Position numbers and translations under genes: made by a program. From JBFXJF01 sp050175155 (GTDB lineage Bacteria > Bacillota > Bacilli > Tepidibacillales > Tepidibacillaceae), in contig JBFXJF010000001.1 of the NCBI GenBank assembly GCA_050175155.1, positions 117,807 through 181,806 on the forward strand: a DNA stretch of 64,000 bases, read 5' to 3'. Within the stretch, counting starts at the first letter, position 1, and every line of letters starts with the position of its first letter. The notes under the pieces are model-generated. The model did no database searches. It had not been told where the DNA came from and was given only the letters and a program-made list of their open reading frames with translations. Positions 52,976-62,151 of the stretch are shown one piece after another.

Positions 52976-53197
52976 TTAAGTCGCTGTGGCAGTAAACGTA
53001 TCTGCTAAATCACTATCCATATTTAACTGATTACTTACTCCTTGTTTAGACAATTGAAAATCTCCAGTGGTAAATGATCCAGCACCAGCAAAAGTTTTTG
53101 AGGTGCTTTTTGGAGAGATATATAATGTGTCACCAAAATTTGCAACTCCAGCGCTACCAACAGTTGTAATTTTAATATTCCCAATAATTGAAGGCAT
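52976..53197 (-). CDS. gerPA: Spore germination protein GerPA/GerPF family
   Basis: 73 residues, the standard length. The opening MPSIIGNIKITTVGSAGVAN and the following FGDTLYISPKSTSKTFAGAG with SFTTGDF are the family pattern (GerPA and GerPF are paralogues of one family). It is named gerPA from its first position; parts also resemble GerPF and no second copy is in the cluster, so it may fill both roles. ATG 53197 has AAAGGATG 8 bases upstream; the ATG at 53206 overlaps that site. A sigma-K-like promoter lies about 60-90 bases upstream. Confidence 0.88.
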   Translation of the reverse strand: MPSIIGNIKITTVGSAGVANFGDTLYISPKSTSKTFAGAGSFTTGDFQLSKQGVSNQLNMDSDLADTFTATAT

Positions 53198-53258
53198 TAG
53201 AAACATCCTTTTTTATAATATTTTAATTAGCTATCTGAAAGGTATTAGGCTCATTAAA

Positions 53259-53286
53259 TAATATATGTTCTTTGCATTCTAAAGGT
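53259..53286 (-). promoter_or_regulatory. Sigma-K-like promoter of the gerP cluster
   Basis: On the minus strand CATATATTA (complement of 53259-53267) fits the sigma-K -10 consensus CATAnnnTA in every fixed position. AC at 53285-53286 lies 17 bases upstream as the -35. Transcription in the mother cell late in sporulation is known for gerP in Bacillus. Confidence 0.65.
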
Positions 53287-53392
53287 TAAAGAAAGAAAAC
53301 AATTATTTGTATTTTATTACTTAGAATATATTTATTTAGTGGGAGTATACATATAAAATATTTAAGAATGGTTAGAATCGGAGGAGTATAAT

Positions 53393-53656
53393 TTGTCTGA
53401 CAAAGCTTTATTTAGTAAGATTTCAAAAGGATTAATAGACATATGTGAAAGACAAGGGATAGGTCGTGTAAATAAGTTTTATCTTATTATTAAAGATGAT
53501 TGTAAAATTTCTCAAGAAGGACTTCACAAACAATTAAAGGTAGATTTACCTAACAACGTATTTCAGGACACGTCAATTGTTATAGAAAGACAAAATATAG
53601 AAATATTTTCTGCAATTATTTATAAGGTTGAAGGTGAGAAGATAAAGAAGATTTGA
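53393..53656 (+). CDS. Hypothetical protein
   Basis: 87 residues from a TTG start with GGAGGAG 6 bases upstream. Predicted helix (ALFSKISKGLIDICERQGIG), then strands (RVNKFYLIIKDDCKIS, DTSIVIERQNIEIFSAIIYKVEG). The helix-then-strands order is faintly like small HypA or S1-like metallochaperone folds, but no CxxC pairs exist and I do not assign it. It has a good ribosome site and lies divergent to the gerP cluster, in a region of small unknown genes, so it may be sporulation-linked. Confidence 0.6.
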   Translation: MSDKALFSKISKGLIDICERQGIGRVNKFYLIIKDDCKISQEGLHKQLKVDLPNNVFQDTSIVIERQNIEIFSAIIYKVEGEKIKKI

Positions 53657-53785
53657 CGATTGCATTATCTAAGTGAAACCTATATATTAAAAGTAATAAA
53701 AGGTTAAATTATTTCAAACTAGTAAGAGGAAAAAAGAAAAAACTTATCTTAATTAGATAAGTATAATAGTTGGGGGCTTGGGTTA

Positions 53786-54064
53786 ATGTTATGGTTAATT
53801 AATGCAGCATCTTTAATTTTTTCGGTTTTGGGGATTTTATATAAAAATGTCTATCTAGCAATATATGGTGTTGTATTGGCACTACCTCTAGTAATATATT
53901 TAAGTGGTACTCCAAAATTCTCGATATATATATTAGCTTTACCACTATTTCAATGTGCTTCAGTTTACTATATATATCGTAAGAATTTTAGATATGCTTG
54001 GTTGTTACTGCTACCATTTGTTGCTTTGTCAGTATATTTAATTGTAATAGCATTTTTTGGGTAA
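53786..54064 (+). CDS. Small polytopic membrane protein
   Basis: 92 residues with three to four hydrophobic helices (about 2-20, 24-40, 45-63 and 70-90) and very short loops. Tyr/Leu-rich, no charged motif and no known domain. The ATG follows GGGGGCTTGGG. A short dyad (ACTTATCT ... AGATAAGT at 53742-53762) lies ahead of it and might be regulatory. It is convergent with the MerR gene with 14 bases between the stops. No function can be named. Confidence 0.6.
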   Translation: MLWLINAASLIFSVLGILYKNVYLAIYGVVLALPLVIYLSGTPKFSIYILALPLFQCASVYYIYRKNFRYAWLLLLPFVALSVYLIVIAFFG

Positions 54065-54078
54065 TCAGAAGTCTACAG

Positions 54079-54846
54079 TTATCTTTCTTGGTTGTCACAA
54101 TATATATGCATTGCTTCTCTCATGAACTCCGCTAAACCGATTCTATACTTATCAATATTTTTAGTAAATCGTTCATCATCAACATATAAATCGCCAAGAC
54201 CTCTAAAAATTTCAAGGGTACAAGTATAGAAGTTATCGTTAATATGTTTTCTCCACAATTCTATAGCATTTTGAACTTGTGGATCTGATGGACCTTTATC
54301 CATTAAATTTGTGATATCGTCATAGATTTTGCCAGCATCCTCCATGATTCTAGACCAATCATCTTTAGCATATTTTGAGGTCTTATTCTGACTTTCTTTA
54401 TATGCTACACTCTCTCCATACTTTTGCTTTACCTCATTGGCATATTCCTTTTGGTGTTCCTCTAATATTGTCATATCAAAAGCCTCAAACATCTCTTTCT
54501 TACTCATTTTTAGTCCCCCTTCAATAGATTCTAAAGTTTTATCAATAGAACCTATAACTTTTGTTAATCTTTCCTTTTTTTCGATTAATAAAATTTTTTG
54601 AATTTTTAATGCATCTTGGCGATTGAAATTAGGGCTATCTAAGATATTTTTTATTTTATGCAGACTAAATTCTAGCTCTTTTAAGAACAATATTTGTTGT
54701 AATCTTTCAAGGTCATTGTCGCTATAGAGTCGGTATCCTGAATTGGTAATTGATTCTGGTTTTAACAAACCAATTTGATCATAATGATGAAGTGTGCGCA
54801 CACTTATTCCTACTATATCTGCAACTTCTTTTACTTTATAACGCAT
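54079..54846 (-). CDS. TipA-like MerR family transcriptional regulator
   Basis: 255 residues. Residues 1-70 form the MerR winged helix (YKVKEVADIVGISVRTLHHYD, then GYRLYSDNDLERLQQI). A coiled coil (about 75-115) follows, and a TipAS drug-binding domain (about 125-250) with the pattern EHQKEYANEVKQKYGES and FYTCTLEIFRGLGDLYVDDERF. These proteins act as drug sensors that twist a promoter with 19-bp spacing, often raising their own level and that of a pump. ATG 54846 is chosen because AAGGGGTG lies 6 bases upstream. The GTG at 54855 is part of that site. Its own promoter has the expected 19-bp spacing. Confidence 0.9.
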   Translation of the reverse strand: MRYKVKEVADIVGISVRTLHHYDQIGLLKPESITNSGYRLYSDNDLERLQQILFLKELEFSLHKIKNILDSPNFNRQDALKIQKILLIEKKERLTKVIGSIDKTLESIEGGLKMSKKEMFEAFDMTILEEHQKEYANEVKQKYGESVAYKESQNKTSKYAKDDWSRIMEDAGKIYDDITNLMDKGPSDPQVQNAIELWRKHINDNFYTCTLEIFRGLGDLYVDDERFTKNIDKYRIGLAEFMREAMHIYCDNQER

Positions 54847-54865
54847 TCTTATCACCCCTTAAGTA

Positions 54866-54896
54866 ATAGTAAGCTATAACGCATCGTTAGAGTCAA
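54866..54896 (-). promoter_or_regulatory. MerR-type promoter with 19-bp spacer and dyad
   Basis: On the minus strand TTGACT (complement of 54891-54896) and TACTAT (complement of 54866-54871) are 19 bases apart. The spacer holds the dyad CTAACG-ATG-CGTTATAG. Long spacers with a central dyad are the mark of MerR-activated promoters, so autoregulation by the TipA-like protein is likely. Confidence 0.78.
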
Positions 54897-54985
54897 TAGT
54901 GTTCAAAAGAAATTGCCAAATAATTTATTTTAGTATAATCTAATAATTAGTAGACTTATCAGTATAAAGATATTAGGAGGACTTC

Positions 54986-55657
54986 ATGAAATTAGCAATT
55001 TTTGATTTTGATGGAACTTTATTTCCAATAGACACTCTTCGTTTTTTACTCTCGCATTGGAAAGAGAATAAATATTCTAAACTTAAATATTACAGATCTT
55101 ATCTTCTATTAATAGGATTATTTATGATTTATAAATTAGACATTAAATCAAGAATACCTCGAGAAACAATTAAGAATAAATCATTGCAAAGTTTTAATTA
55201 TATATTTAGCGGAATGTCTGAAGATGAAGTTATTGAATTCTTAAATAATTGTGCTGAGGGAATAATCGAATTATTGAATCCTGCAGTTGTTGAGGAAGTT
55301 CGTAAAGCTAAGAACGAAGGTTATCATATAGTCTTACTGTCTGGTGCTTATGAATTGCTTTTACATAAAGTAGCTGATTATTTAGAGATTGATACAGTTA
55401 TAGGCACGAAAATGCATTTTATAGACGGAGTTTTTGATTATAATACAAAACTAGAAATTATTACAGGCTCCGCAAAACTTAAACAACTTAACAAAAATTT
55501 CAAAGATTTTTCAATAGATTTAGAATCAAGCTTGGCTTTTGCTGACAGCATTTCTGATATTGAAATTTTAAAATCCGTTGGCCACCCAGTTGTCGTCAAC
55601 CCAGATGACAAACTCAAAGAAATTGCTATTGAGTCTGGATGGAGAATTATTACTTAA
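54986..55657 (+). CDS. HAD superfamily phosphatase (SerB-like, subclass IB)
   Basis: 223 residues. Motif I is FDFDGTLFPID (nucleophile Asp and acid/base Asp), motif II VLLSGAYELLL (Ser), and motif III with Lys near GTKMHF and the acidic pair FADSISDIEIL. The helical cap lies between (about 20-90). Subclass IB enzymes remove phosphate from phosphoserine, histidinol phosphate or phospholipid-related compounds. The substrate cannot be named. TAGGAGGACTTC lies ahead of the ATG. It precedes narK by 34 bases on the same strand and may be the first gene of the nitrate operon, an unusual place for such an enzyme. Confidence 0.87.
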   Translation: MKLAIFDFDGTLFPIDTLRFLLSHWKENKYSKLKYYRSYLLLIGLFMIYKLDIKSRIPRETIKNKSLQSFNYIFSGMSEDEVIEFLNNCAEGIIELLNPAVVEEVRKAKNEGYHIVLLSGAYELLLHKVADYLEIDTVIGTKMHFIDGVFDYNTKLEIITGSAKLKQLNKNFKDFSIDLESSLAFADSISDIEILKSVGHPVVVNPDDKLKEIAIESGWRIIT

Positions 55658-55691
55658 AAGTTATAATACTTTCAGAGGAAAGGGTGTAATT

Positions 55692-57005
55692 ATGGACAAT
55701 GCAGAATTGAAGAAGAAGTATAATCTTAAAGGAACTCCTTCATCAGGATTATCTATTGCAACTTTTGGTTTTTTTATAGGCTTTGCAGCTGTATCTTTAT
55801 ATGGACCTACCTCAAAAAGTTTTAATGAGACTATGGAAATGTCAGGATTACTATTAGGCTTATTAGTTGCTGCTCCGAATCTTTCTGGGTCATTACTGAG
55901 AATCCCTTTTGGGGCTTGGGTTGATAAAGTTGGAGGGAAAATACCATTTTTAACATTATTAACTTTGTCTCTAATTGGTATGGCGGGATTAACAACAATA
56001 CTTTTTCTATATTATCCAGATAATCTAACTACTTCAATGTATCCACTAATCTTTTTTCTTGGCTTATTAAGTGGGTGTGGTATAGCAACATTTTCTGTAG
56101 GGATTCCACAGACATCTTACTGGTTTCCACAAAAAAAACAAGGTGTGGCACTGGGCACATATGCAGGATTAGGAAATACCGCTCCAGGAATATTTGGAAT
56201 GATATTACCATTCGCATTAGTTGGGTTAGGGTTAACTGCTTCTTATGCATCATGGTTTGTCTTTTTATTAATTGGAACGATAATATATGCTGTCTATTCT
56301 AAGGATGCCTACTATTTTCAGCTAATTAAAGGCGGTGTACAAAAGGAAAAAGCAAAGGAAGTTGCTTCAAATCTTGGACAGGAATTTTTTCCATCAGGTA
56401 AGGTAAAGGAATCGTTAATAATAGCTGCTAAAGTTCCAGGAACATGGGGATTAGTACTGTTGTATTTTACTTCCTTCGGTGGATTTCTTGCTTTAACAAC
56501 ATGGTTTACTACTTATTGGGTAAATTATCATGGGATAGAATTAAGGCAGGCAGGTTTGCTGATGGCATTTGGTTTCTCATTATTAGCTTCTTTTGTGAGA
56601 GTATATGGTGGACATATTAGTGATAAATTTGGTGGTGAGAAAACTGCTATATTTAGTTACGTGATTGTTCTTATTGGTGCAATAATATTAATCTTTGCTG
56701 ATAGTTTTGTGGTAGCATTAATTGGTGAAGTTACAATTGGTACTGGTATGGGTGCTGCAAATGCTGCAGTCTTTAAGTTGGTACCCAAATATGTTCCAGA
56801 AGCACCAGGTGGAGCAAGTGGTCTAGTTGGAGGCCTGGGTGCTTTTGGCGGATTTGTTGTACCACCAATTTTGGGGATTTTTACTGATATTTATGGGATA
56901 GAGGGTTATGCTAAGGGGTTTATTGTATATGTAGTATTGGCCATTGTTGCCATAGCAGTTTCGTATATATTAATAAGAAAGTATTCCAAACCTGTTATTC
57001 TATAG
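55692..57005 (+). CDS. narK: Nitrate/nitrite MFS transporter (NarK)
   Basis: 437 residues, 12 membrane helices. The nitrate-signature motifs of the nitrate/nitrite porter family are present: a first glycine-rich one in AGLGNTAPGIFG (helix 5) and the second GTGMGAANAAVFK in helix 11. RIPFGAWVDKVGGK is the MFS loop 2-3 motif. It imports nitrate, or exchanges it for nitrite, to supply NarG. ATG 55692 is chosen since AGGAAAGGG lies 8 bases upstream; the longer frame from 55578 overlaps the HAD gene and is not family-like. narG follows after 45 bases. Confidence 0.93.
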   Translation: MDNAELKKKYNLKGTPSSGLSIATFGFFIGFAAVSLYGPTSKSFNETMEMSGLLLGLLVAAPNLSGSLLRIPFGAWVDKVGGKIPFLTLLTLSLIGMAGLTTILFLYYPDNLTTSMYPLIFFLGLLSGCGIATFSVGIPQTSYWFPQKKQGVALGTYAGLGNTAPGIFGMILPFALVGLGLTASYASWFVFLLIGTIIYAVYSKDAYYFQLIKGGVQKEKAKEVASNLGQEFFPSGKVKESLIIAAKVPGTWGLVLLYFTSFGGFLALTTWFTTYWVNYHGIELRQAGLLMAFGFSLLASFVRVYGGHISDKFGGEKTAIFSYVIVLIGAIILIFADSFVVALIGEVTIGTGMGAANAAVFKLVPKYVPEAPGGASGLVGGLGAFGGFVVPPILGIFTDIYGIEGYAKGFIVYVVLAIVAIAVSYILIRKYSKPVIL

Positions 57006-57050
57006 GGACTACTTAGTTTAAAATATAATACTAAGGAGGAACGTATAACT

Positions 57051-60000
57051 ATGAAAAAAAAATCAAATCTCTTTAAAAAGTTAAGATATTTTCGACCACT
57101 TGAAAAAGATGAGTGGAGCCAAGTAACATCAGAAGATAGAGAATGGGAGAAACTTTATCGAAATCGTTGGCAATATGATAAGGTTGTTCGTACTACTCAT
57201 GGTGTGAATTGTACTGGTTCATGCAGTTGGAAGATTTTTGTTAAGGACGGAATTATTACCTGGGAAAACCAAGCTACAGATTACCCAACTACTGGACCGG
57301 ATATGCCAGAATTTGAGCCGAGGGGTTGTCCAAGAGGTGCCAGTTTTTCTTGGTATACTTATAGTCCTTTGAGGGTCAAGTATCCATATATTAGAGGAGT
57401 ATTACTAGAGTACTGGCGTGATGCAGTAAAGGGAAAAAATGATTTTATTGAAGCATGGGCAAGTATTATTGAAGATGAAGAAAAAGCCAAATCATATAAA
57501 TCTGTAAGAGGAAAAGGGGGTTTTGTTCGGGTTTCATGGGACGAAGCACTAGAAATAATTTCTGCTCAAATGATTTATACGATTAAAAAATATGGACCAG
57601 ACCGTATCGCAGGATTTACACCAATTCCTGCGATGTCAATGGTAAGTTATGCAGCAGGTTCGCGGTTCTTATCACTAGTAGGAGCACCAATGTTAAGTTT
57701 TTATGATTGGTATGCTGATCTACCTCCAGCCTCCCCGCAAGTATGGGGGGAACAAACAGACGTGCCTGAAAGTAGTGATTGGTACAATTCAACTTATTTA
57801 ATAATGTGGGGGTCAAATGTCCCATTAACTAGGACTCCTGATGCGCATTTTATGACAGAGGTAAGATACAAGGGTACAAAGATAGTTTCAGTTAGCCCTG
57901 ACTATGCAGAATCAGTTAAGTTTGCCGACACCTGGCTGCCTATTAATCCTGGATCAGATGGTGCTCTAGCTCAAGCAATGACACATGTAATATTAAAAGA
58001 ATTTTATATAGAAGATAAAACAGATTATTTTTATAATTATGCTAAAAAATATACTGATCTGCCTTATTTGTTAACTCTTAAAAAACAAGGAGATAATTAT
58101 GTAACAGATCGTTTTCTAGTTGCGAGTGATATTAAAAAATTACATCCTAATGCAGAATGGAAGACGGTAGTTATTGACGAAGAAACCAATAAGTATGTTA
58201 TACCTAATGGTAGCGTTGGACATAGATGGGAAGGAAAGAACAACTGGAATTTAAAAATGGAAGATGAAGAGGGTAATATTTATAATCCAAGGATGTCTAT
58301 TTTAGGAATTGAAGACGAGATTATAGAAGTTAATTTACCATACTTTGATGACCATAATAGGGGTATTTTATTAAGATCAATCCCTGTCAAAAAAATAGAA
58401 ATTGATGGGGAAATTAGATACGTAACGACTGTATTTGACCTTATGTTAGCTAACTACGGAATTAATCGAGGTTTTGAAAAAAGTGAATCCCCATGTAGCT
58501 ACGAAGATGATATTGCTTATACACCGGCTTGGCAGAAGAAGTTCACTGGAATTGAAGAAAAAGAAGTAATCAGAATTGCAAGAGAATTCGCTCAAAATGC
58601 AATTGATTCAAATGGTCGTTCAATGATTATAATGGGTGCTGGCATTAACCACTGGTTTAATGCTGATGCCATCTATAGGACAATTTTGAATTTAGTAATT
58701 TTAACAGGAACACAAGGTTTAAATGGTGGCGGATGGGCACATTATGTTGGACAAGAGAAGGTACGACCATTAGAAGGATGGCAAACTATAGCATTTGCAC
58801 GTGATTGGTCATTACCACCTAGGTTACAGAATGCCACATCATATTTCTATTTCGGAACGGAACAATGGAGATATGAAGAGATACCTATGAATGACCTTGT
58901 ATCTAAAACAGTAGAGCAACCAAAATTTCAGCACCCAGCCGATTATAATTATTTAGCGGCAAGATTAGGTTGGTTGCCATCATACCCGCAATTTGATCGA
59001 AATTCACTTGAGCTTTGTAATGATGCTACTAAGGTAGGGGCCAATTCTAAAGAAGAGATTATAGGTTATGTTGTTAATGAGTTAAAGGAGAAGCACTTAA
59101 ATTTTGCAATAAAAGATCCTGATAATCCAGTGAATTTTCCAAGAACATTGTTTGTATGGAGAGCTAATTTAATTTCAAGTTCTGGTAAAGGACATGAATA
59201 TTTTTTAAAACATCTTTTGGGTGCATCATCTGGGATCCTAGGAGAAGAATCAAAAGATTTTAAAACTAAAGATATTACTTGGCATGACAATTCACCAGAG
59301 GGTAAATTAGACTTGTTAGTAAATTTGGATTTTAGGATGTCTGGAACTGCATTATATTCGGATATTGTTTTACCAGCTGCAACTTGGTATGAGAAAAATG
59401 ATATTAGTACAACGGACATGCATCCTTTTATACACCCTTTTAATCCGGCAATAAATCCTCCGTGGGAGGCAAAAACTGATTGGGACATATTTAAGGGTTT
59501 AGCAAAAGATTTTTCTAAGATGGCTGAAAAGTATTTGCCTGAAGTGCAAAGAGATGTAGTATCTGTACCACTATTACATGATTCATTAGATGAGATTGCT
59601 CAACCATTTGGTAAAGTAAAAGATTGGTATAAGGGTGAGGTAGAACCTATTCCTGGTAAAACCATGCCAAAGCTTGTAATAGTTGAAAGAGATTACACGC
59701 AAGTATTCGAAAAATTTACATCAATAGGACCGTTGTTAGAAAAAAATCCTATTGGGGCTCATGGTGTTTCCTATGGAGCAAAAGAACAATTTGAGGAGTT
59801 GAAAAATAATTTTGGTATTGTCAAAGAACAAGGGATATCCAAAGGATTTCCAAAATTAGACACGGCTATAAATGTAATAAATGCAATATTAACTTTATCA
59901 AGCGCTACTAACGGTAAAATGGCTTTAAAGGCTTGGGAAATTGCAGGTAAAAACTCGGGACTTGATTTAAGTGATTTAATTGGTGGGAGAGAAGCGGAAA

Positions 60001-60728
60001 AGTTTGATTTATCAGCAATAACGGCACAACCTCGCGTTGTTATTTCAACTCCAATATTTAGTGGAACCAATAAAAATCGTCGTTATTCACCTTTTACAAC
60101 CAATATTGAAAGATTAGTGCCTTTTAGAACATTATCTGGTCGTCAACATTTTTATAATGATCATGAGTTAATGCTTGAATTTGGAGAAGGTTTACCGATA
60201 TTTAAGCCCACTCTTCCAACACAGGCATTTGCAAAACAAGATAATGTGCCCGATTCCGAGGGAAAAACGATTACGCTTAGATATTTAACACCACATGGAA
60301 AATGGAATATTCATAGCACTTATGGAGACACGCTAAATATGCTTACTTTATTTAGAGGCGGTCCTAATATCTGGTTAAATAACGAAGATGCTAAGGATAT
60401 TGAAATAAAAGATAATGACTGGATTGAAGTGTTTAATAGACATGGAGTAGTGGTTGTAAGAGCTGTAGTTAGCCATCGCATACCAAGAGGGACTTCCTAT
60501 ATGTATCATTCTCAGGATAAGACAATCAATACCCCTGGGTCTGAACTCACGAATCTGAGGGGAGGTACCCATAATAGTCCAACAAGAATACATTTAAAAC
60601 CTACACATTGCATAGGTGGTTATGCACAATTTAGTTACGGTTTCAACTATTATGGTCCGACAGGAAACCAACGTGACCTTAAGGTTATAATACGTAAACT
60701 CAAAGAGGTGATCTGGCTTGAAGATTAA
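57051..60728 (+). CDS. narG: Respiratory nitrate reductase alpha subunit
   Basis: 1225 residues, the full catalytic subunit with Mo-bis-MGD. The first cluster site is His50, Cys54, Cys58 and Cys93 (HGVNCTGSCSW ... GCPRG), the membrane-bound NarG type with His in place of one Cys. GEQTDVPESSDWYNS is the segment expected to hold the Mo-binding aspartate, and SYMYHSQ with the late GTHNSPTRIH contributes to cofactor binding. No functional Tat signal, as for cytoplasm-facing NarG. It reduces nitrate to nitrite with electrons from NarH. AAGGAGGAAC precedes the ATG. The narH start lies 11 bases inside its end. Confidence 0.97.
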   Translation: MKKKSNLFKKLRYFRPLEKDEWSQVTSEDREWEKLYRNRWQYDKVVRTTHGVNCTGSCSWKIFVKDGIITWENQATDYPTTGPDMPEFEPRGCPRGASFSWYTYSPLRVKYPYIRGVLLEYWRDAVKGKNDFIEAWASIIEDEEKAKSYKSVRGKGGFVRVSWDEALEIISAQMIYTIKKYGPDRIAGFTPIPAMSMVSYAAGSRFLSLVGAPMLSFYDWYADLPPASPQVWGEQTDVPESSDWYNSTYLIMWGSNVPLTRTPDAHFMTEVRYKGTKIVSVSPDYAESVKFADTWLPINPGSDGALAQAMTHVILKEFYIEDKTDYFYNYAKKYTDLPYLLTLKKQGDNYVTDRFLVASDIKKLHPNAEWKTVVIDEETNKYVIPNGSVGHRWEGKNNWNLKMEDEEGNIYNPRMSILGIEDEIIEVNLPYFDDHNRGILLRSIPVKKIEIDGEIRYVTTVFDLMLANYGINRGFEKSESPCSYEDDIAYTPAWQKKFTGIEEKEVIRIAREFAQNAIDSNGRSMIIMGAGINHWFNADAIYRTILNLVILTGTQGLNGGGWAHYVGQEKVRPLEGWQTIAFARDWSLPPRLQNATSYFYFGTEQWRYEEIPMNDLVSKTVEQPKFQHPADYNYLAARLGWLPSYPQFDRNSLELCNDATKVGANSKEEIIGYVVNELKEKHLNFAIKDPDNPVNFPRTLFVWRANLISSSGKGHEYFLKHLLGASSGILGEESKDFKTKDITWHDNSPEGKLDLLVNLDFRMSGTALYSDIVLPAATWYEKNDISTTDMHPFIHPFNPAINPPWEAKTDWDIFKGLAKDFSKMAEKYLPEVQRDVVSVPLLHDSLDEIAQPFGKVKDWYKGEVEPIPGKTMPKLVIVERDYTQVFEKFTSIGPLLEKNPIGAHGVSYGAKEQFEELKNNFGIVKEQGISKGFPKLDTAINVINAILTLSSATNGKMALKAWEIAGKNSGLDLSDLIGGREAEKFDLSAITAQPRVVISTPIFSGTNKNRRYSPFTTNIERLVPFRTLSGRQHFYNDHELMLEFGEGLPIFKPTLPTQAFAKQDNVPDSEGKTITLRYLTPHGKWNIHSTYGDTLNMLTLFRGGPNIWLNNEDAKDIEIKDNDWIEVFNRHGVVVVRAVVSHRIPRGTSYMYHSQDKTINTPGSELTNLRGGTHNSPTRIHLKPTHCIGGYAQFSYGFNYYGPTGNQRDLKVIIRKLKEVIWLED

Positions 60729-62151
60729 AGCGCAAATTGCAATGGTTATTAATCTTGATAAATGTATTGGTTGTCATACTTGTAGTGTGACCTGTAAAAA
60801 CACTTGGACTAATAGACAAGGTGCCGAGTATATGTGGTTTAATAATGTAGAAACCAAACCAGGAATCGGTTATCCGAAAGAATGGGAAAACCAAGATAAG
60901 TATAAGGGCGGATGGGAAGTTATAAATGGCGAATTAAGGCTCAAAGCAGGTGGGCGATTAAATAAGCTGCTTAATATATTTCATAATCCCAATTTACCAA
61001 TAATCGATGATTATTATGAGCCTTGGACATACAATTATGAATCATTAGTGAATAGTAAATCTAAAATACATCAACCAGTTGCCCGTCCTATATCAAGGAT
61101 TACGGGGGAAGATTTGGATATTAAATGGGGACCAAATTGGGAGGACGATTTGGCTGGTGCACATGAGACTGGTAAACTAGATCAAAATATAAAAAATATT
61201 GAGGAATCAATAAAATTTCAGTTTGAAGAGACCTTTATGATGTACCTACCTAGACTTTGTGAACATTGTTTAAATCCAGCATGTGTTGCTTCTTGTCCTT
61301 CAGGGGCAATATATAAAAGAGATGAAGATGGTGTCGTTTTGGTTGATCAGGAGAAATGTAGAAGTCTACGTTTTTGTATGTCGGGTTGCCCATATAAAAA
61401 AGTATATTTTAATTGGGAAACTAGCAAAGCCGAAAAGTGCACATTCTGTTATCCACGCATTGAAAATGGTCTTCCAACTGTTTGTAGTGAGTCTTGTTCA
61501 GGTAGAGTACGGTATATTGGAGTAATTTTGTACGATGCTGATAAGGTCAAAAAAGTTGCATCAACACTAGAAAAAGAAGATCTTTATAATGAACATTTAG
61601 GACTGTTTTTGAACCCTAATGACGCGGAGGTAATTAAACAAGCTAGGATTGATGGGATTAGCGAAGATTGGATAGAGTCAGCTCAAAAATCTCCTATATA
61701 TAAATTGGTAGTCGAACAAAAGTTAGCTTTACCTTTACATCCTGAATACAGAACATTACCGATGGTATGGTATGTGCCACCACTAAGCCCGATAATTAAT
61801 ACGCTGGAGGGTAATAATAGCAATGTGGAAAATGGTTTTCTAAATATTGATAAAATGAGAATACCTATTGAATATTTGGCAAATTTATTAACTGCAGGTA
61901 ATGTTAAAATTGTAAGGGATGTTCTAAAACGATTGACAATGATTCGTTATTATATGCGAATGAAAAATTTAGGGAAAGATTTCGACACTAGATTACTAGA
62001 AGAACTAAACTTAACAGATAACAAAGTGGAGGAAATGTATAGATTACTTGCAATAGCTAAATATGAAGATCGATTTGTGATTCCAACATCTCATAAAGAG
62101 GAATATAGGAACCTATATGATGAGCAAGGTCTTGTAGGTTATGATCTATGA
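60718..62151 (+). CDS. narH: Respiratory nitrate reductase beta subunit
   Basis: 477 residues. Cysteine groups CIGCHTCSVTCKNTW, CEHCLNPACVASCPSGA, CRSLRFCMSGCPYKK and CTFCYPRIENGLPTVCSESC hold three 4Fe-4S and one 3Fe-4S cluster. In the third group the RSLRFC replacement of a Cys fits the 3Fe-4S site (tryptophan in E. coli, here Leu/Arg). It wires electrons from NarI haems to NarG. The start is TTG 60718, AAAGAGGTG is 7 bases upstream. It overlaps narG by 11 and narJ by 4 bases. Confidence 0.97.
   Translation: MKIKAQIAMVINLDKCIGCHTCSVTCKNTWTNRQGAEYMWFNNVETKPGIGYPKEWENQDKYKGGWEVINGELRLKAGGRLNKLLNIFHNPNLPIIDDYYEPWTYNYESLVNSKSKIHQPVARPISRITGEDLDIKWGPNWEDDLAGAHETGKLDQNIKNIEESIKFQFEETFMMYLPRLCEHCLNPACVASCPSGAIYKRDEDGVVLVDQEKCRSLRFCMSGCPYKKVYFNWETSKAEKCTFCYPRIENGLPTVCSESCSGRVRYIGVILYDADKVKKVASTLEKEDLYNEHLGLFLNPNDAEVIKQARIDGISEDWIESAQKSPIYKLVVEQKLALPLHPEYRTLPMVWYVPPLSPIINTLEGNNSNVENGFLNIDKMRIPIEYLANLLTAGNVKIVRDVLKRLTMIRYYMRMKNLGKDFDTRLLEELNLTDNKVEEMYRLLAIAKYEDRFVIPTSHKEEYRNLYDEQGLVGYDL

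Noticed and set aside
53742..53762. Hairpin ACTTATCT...AGATAAGT taken as terminator
   Set aside because: No T-run follows; it may be an operator but evidence is too thin to call.
55578..55691. N-terminal extension of NarK
   Set aside because: Overlaps the HAD phosphatase gene; a good ribosome site and family start point to 55692.
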